From positions 145,295-209,294 of the forward strand of contig UCMS01000011.1 of the NCBI GenBank assembly GCA_900473805.1: DNA of 64,000 nt. The letters are read 5' to 3'. Origin of the DNA: Hyphomicrobiales bacterium (lineage in GTDB: Bacteria > Pseudomonadota > Alphaproteobacteria > Rhizobiales > Rhizobiaceae). A program made the position numbers and the translations under genes. Each line of letters opens with the position of its first letter. Position 1 is the first letter of the stretch. Positions 61,567-64,000 of the stretch are shown here, piece by piece. The notes beneath the pieces are model-generated. The model saw only the letters and a list, made by a program, of their open reading frames with translations. It searched no databases and was not told where the DNA came from.

Positions 61567-62613
61567 ATGCAGCGTATCTCCATTGCCCCCGGTTACGAGA
61601 TCTCCCGCGTCATCCGCGGTGGATGGCAGCTTGCCGGTGGCCATGGCGCCATAGTTGAGGAGACGGCCATCGAAGACATGGCGGCTTTCGCCGACGCCGG
61701 CATCACGACCTTCGACTGCGCAGACATCTATACCGGTGTGGAAGACCTGATCGGACGCTTCCGGCTGCGCTACCGCGACATACAGGGCCAGGCCGCCCTC
61801 GACCGCATACGCGTCCATACGAAGTTCGTACCTGATCTCGGCGTGCTCCCGACGATCACCAAGGCCTATGTGGAGGGCGTGATCGACACGTCGCGCAAGC
61901 GGCTTAACATGGAGCGACTGGATCTCGTCCAGTTTCACTGGTGGGACTACGAGATGCCTGCCTGGCTGGAGACGCTCGGCTGGCTGAAGGAACTCCAGCA
62001 GGATGGGCGGATCGACAAGATCAGCGCCACCAATTTCGACAGCGACCATGTGACAGCGATCCTCGATGGCGGGATCCCGCTGACCTCTTTGCAACTGCAA
62101 TACTCGCTGCTCGACCGGCGCCCGGAGAAGCGCATGGTCGACCTGGCAGCCCGCCACGACTTCGCGCTGTTCTGCTATGGCACGGTTGCCGGCGGTTTCC
62201 TCTCCGACCGCTGGCTCGGCAAGTCCGAACCCGAGCATCCGCTCGAGAACCGCTCGCTGACCAAGTACAAGCTGATCATCGACGACCTCGGCGGCTGGGA
62301 TCTGTTCCAGGCTCTGCTGTCGACGCTTCGCAAGGTGGCCGACCGCCATGCAACCGACATCGCAACGATTGCCAGCGCCGCCATGCTCCGCCGACCAGGC
62401 GTGACGGCAGTGATTGTCGGCGCACGCAACCGCGATCACCTCGCCTCCAACCTCGCCATCTCCGATGTCGTCCTCTCAGATGCCGACCTGGCGGAGATCG
62501 AGACTGCACTCTCTGGAGCACGGGAACTGGAAGGCGACGTCTATACGCTCGAGCGGGACCGCACCGGGCGCCACGGCAGCATCATGAAATATAATCTCAA
62601 CAAAGGGGAATGA
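61567..62613 (+). CDS. Aldo/keto reductase
   Basis: A 348-residue aldo/keto reductase, paralogous to the reductase domain at 55494-56954: both share the LVQFHWW/LLQFHWW core, the SLLDRR/SLIDRR element, and GGFLSDRWL/GGFLSEKWL. The tetrad is visible: Asp and Tyr in DCADIYTGVED, Lys in VHTKFVPD, His in QFHWW. It lacks any RidA extension. The ATG at 61567 is one base after the previous stop. It presumably reduces or oxidises a carbonyl in the same pathway as its fused paralog. Confidence 0.88.
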   Translation: MQRISIAPGYEISRVIRGGWQLAGGHGAIVEETAIEDMAAFADAGITTFDCADIYTGVEDLIGRFRLRYRDIQGQAALDRIRVHTKFVPDLGVLPTITKAYVEGVIDTSRKRLNMERLDLVQFHWWDYEMPAWLETLGWLKELQQDGRIDKISATNFDSDHVTAILDGGIPLTSLQLQYSLLDRRPEKRMVDLAARHDFALFCYGTVAGGFLSDRWLGKSEPEHPLENRSLTKYKLIIDDLGGWDLFQALLSTLRKVADRHATDIATIASAAMLRRPGVTAVIVGARNRDHLASNLAISDVVLSDADLAEIETALSGARELEGDVYTLERDRTGRHGSIMKYNLNKGE

Positions 62614-62614
62614 C

Positions 62615-63898
62615 ATGTACAACGGATATCAGATGAAACGCCTCGTCCTGGCTTCGACCATGCTGGCGGGCATTGCGGTCGGTGCCGCACCTGCCGCGGC
62701 ACAAGGATGCGACATTACCGTCGGCGTCGTCATGGAACTGACCGGCCCCGCCGGCGAATATGGCAAGGCGGGCGCGAAATCCGTCGAGATGGCCTTCCGT
62801 GACTTCAACGACGCAGGCGGCGTCGGAGGCTGCAAGCTGGTCATGGACACCCGCGACAGCCAGAGCCAGGGCAACGTCGCCGTCGACCAGGCCACACAGC
62901 TCGTCAACATCAAGAAGGTGCCGGTCATCATCGGTGGGATCATTTCCTCGGTCTCGATCCCGATCCTGACCTCCGTCACCGCACCGGCCGGCGTCGTTCA
63001 GGTGTCTCCGGCCTCCTCCTCCCCGACGCTGACGGCACTCGGCCGCGAAGGCAAGACCAACGGGGTCTTCTTCCGCACTATTACCTCGGACGCGCTGCAG
63101 GGAACGGCGGCTGCCAAATATGCGCTCGATCAGGGCATGAAGAAGATCGCCATCATTCACGTCAACAACGACTTCGGCAACAACCTGATGCAGGAGTTCA
63201 CGGCCGCCTACACCAAGCTCGGCGGAACGATTACCTCGATGACCCCCTATAACGAGAAGCAGGCGAGCTATTCCTCCGAGGCTTCGGTCGCGATGGAAGG
63301 GGAACCGGATGCGCTCTACCTCGTCTCGACGCCGGTCGATGGCGCAACGATCGCCCGTGCCTGGATTTCAGGCGGCGGCGTGCAGAAGTTCCTGTTCAAT
63401 GACGGCATGAACTCCAAGGACTTCATCGCGAGCGTCGGCCCGCAGTATCTGAACGAGGCCTATGGCACATCGTCCGGAACCACGCCGACGGCCTCGACCG
63501 AATACTTCAACGCAAACTACGCCGAATTCTCCGGTGGCATTGAACCGTCGGCCCCCGCGGCCGATCGATCCTACGATGCCGGTGCCATCGTCGCCCTCGC
63601 CATCGCAAAGGCCGGCAAGGCCGACAAGGACGCCATCAAGAAGGCGATCTCGGAAGTCACAGCACCCGGCGGCACGCCAATCTACGCCGGCAAGGCCGAA
63701 TTCGAGAAGGCGCTTGGCCTGCTCAAGGACGGCAAGCCGATCAAATACGAAGGCGTTATCGGCCCGGTCAGCTTCGACCAGTACGGCGACATCACCGGCC
63801 CCTTCCGCCTCTGGAAGATCACCGACGGCGAGGTGACCACCGTGGGCCAGATGGAATCCGAGGCCGTGTCCGAGATCAAGGCCACGCTCTCGAAGTAG
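62615..63898 (+). CDS. Branched-chain amino-acid-type ABC binding protein (LivJ-like)
   Basis: A 427-residue periplasmic-binding-fold protein (Peripla_BP_6). A signal peptide ends near AAPAAAQG, followed by CDITVGVVMELTGPAGEYGK. Features include IIGGIISSVSIPILTSVTAP and ARAWISGGGVQKFLFNDGM. The ATG at 62615 follows GGGGAA; an in-frame ATG at 62633 would shorten the n-region. It is separated from its permeases and ATPases, which lie on the opposite strand across the GntR gene. The domain binds amino acids or amides in general; the ligand here is unknown. Confidence 0.9.
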   Translation: MYNGYQMKRLVLASTMLAGIAVGAAPAAAQGCDITVGVVMELTGPAGEYGKAGAKSVEMAFRDFNDAGGVGGCKLVMDTRDSQSQGNVAVDQATQLVNIKKVPVIIGGIISSVSIPILTSVTAPAGVVQVSPASSSPTLTALGREGKTNGVFFRTITSDALQGTAAAKYALDQGMKKIAIIHVNNDFGNNLMQEFTAAYTKLGGTITSMTPYNEKQASYSSEASVAMEGEPDALYLVSTPVDGATIARAWISGGGVQKFLFNDGMNSKDFIASVGPQYLNEAYGTSSGTTPTASTEYFNANYAEFSGGIEPSAPAADRSYDAGAIVALAIAKAGKADKDAIKKAISEVTAPGGTPIYAGKAEFEKALGLLKDGKPIKYEGVIGPVSFDQYGDITGPFRLWKITDGEVTTVGQMESEAVSEIKATLSK

Positions 63899-63922
63899 TG
63901 CTCGCTTCGGAGACAAGACCAA

Positions 63923-63943
63923 GGGCGGCTCGTAGGGCCGCCC
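63923..63943 (+). terminator. GC hairpin after the LivJ-like gene
   Basis: GGGCGGC and GCCGCCC are perfect 7-base arms with a 7-base loop, 24 bases after the binding-protein stop. No T-run follows. It may be a terminator or, as after the other binding-protein genes here, a 3'-stabilising structure. The rest of 63899-64000 shows no gene. Confidence 0.55.
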
Positions 63944-64000
63944 GATACCTCAAGGGTAATTCAAACCGGACATCCGCGATGCCGCCTCCAGAAACGCCGA

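Noticed and set aside
1..64000. CRISPR arrays, tRNA or rRNA genes, phage structural genes, replication origins
   Set aside because: No regularly spaced repeats, tRNA-like cloverleafs, rRNA sequence or recognisable phage or replication proteins were seen on either strand by reading.

Overview
The window reads as high-GC alphaproteobacterial DNA, most likely from the Rhizobiaceae or close Rhizobiales. This is inferred from the dense packing of ABC importers, the many GntR/FCD regulators, the NodD-like LysR protein and the style of the catabolic operons. No replication, ribosomal or tRNA gene was seen. The content is wholly accessory (uptake, catabolism, iron, signalling), as on a rhizobial megaplasmid or chromid.

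Layout. (1) 1-5.8 kb, minus strand: a peptide/nickel-type ABC importer (binding protein, two permeases, fused double ATPase cut by the window edge) behind a DMT-family exporter. (2) 6.0-11.1 kb: an acid-sugar locus with a sialidase-fold protein, a PdxA2-type dehydrogenase, an iron-type alcohol dehydrogenase, a FadR-like regulator and a DUF1537 kinase. (3) 11.1-11.7 kb: a gap with an IS3-family transposase remnant. (4) 11.7-19.6 kb, minus strand: a hydroxamate-siderophore uptake locus (FhuC/B/D-like importer, TonB receptor with signalling domain, FecR-type anti-sigma and FecI-type sigma factor). (5) 20.2-22.7 kb: a Tat-exported amidohydrolase with a NodD-like LysR regulator. (6) 23.3-32.2 kb: an Lsr-type autoinducer-2 locus, lsrG-lsrK-lsrR divergent from lsrA-C-D-B, ending in a class II aldolase; no lsrF is present. 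A dCACHE-type chemoreceptor follows. (7) 35.0-35.9 kb: an acetylxylan esterase pseudogene. (8) 36.0-49.5 kb: a GntR regulator divergent from a tight 12.6-kb operon: racemase, hydantoinase-like enzyme, VOC protein, peptide-type ABC importer, a binding-protein-like protein without a signal peptide, an ATZ/TRZ amidohydrolase, a DapA-family lyase and an SDR. (9) 49.6-55.5 kb: a FadR-like regulator with a perfect TGGT-N3-ACCA operator, a polar amino-acid importer, a class V aminotransferase-fold enzyme and a D-hydantoinase. (10) 55.5-63.9 kb: an aldo/keto reductase-RidA fusion and a Liv-type importer on the minus strand. These are divergent from a GntR regulator, a TIGR04076-like protein, a second aldo/keto reductase and the Liv-type binding protein on the plus strand.

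How the genes work together. Each block pairs an importer with enzymes and its own regulator, so the window is a row of substrate-specific cassettes separated by short decayed stretches. The strongest individual recognition is the Lsr block. The least explained are the two ureide/hydantoin-like blocks (36-49.5 kb and 49.6-63.9 kb), whose substrates cannot be read from the sequence. Five of the genes for exported ABC binding proteins are followed directly by strong GC hairpins, probably to keep binding-protein mRNA above permease mRNA.
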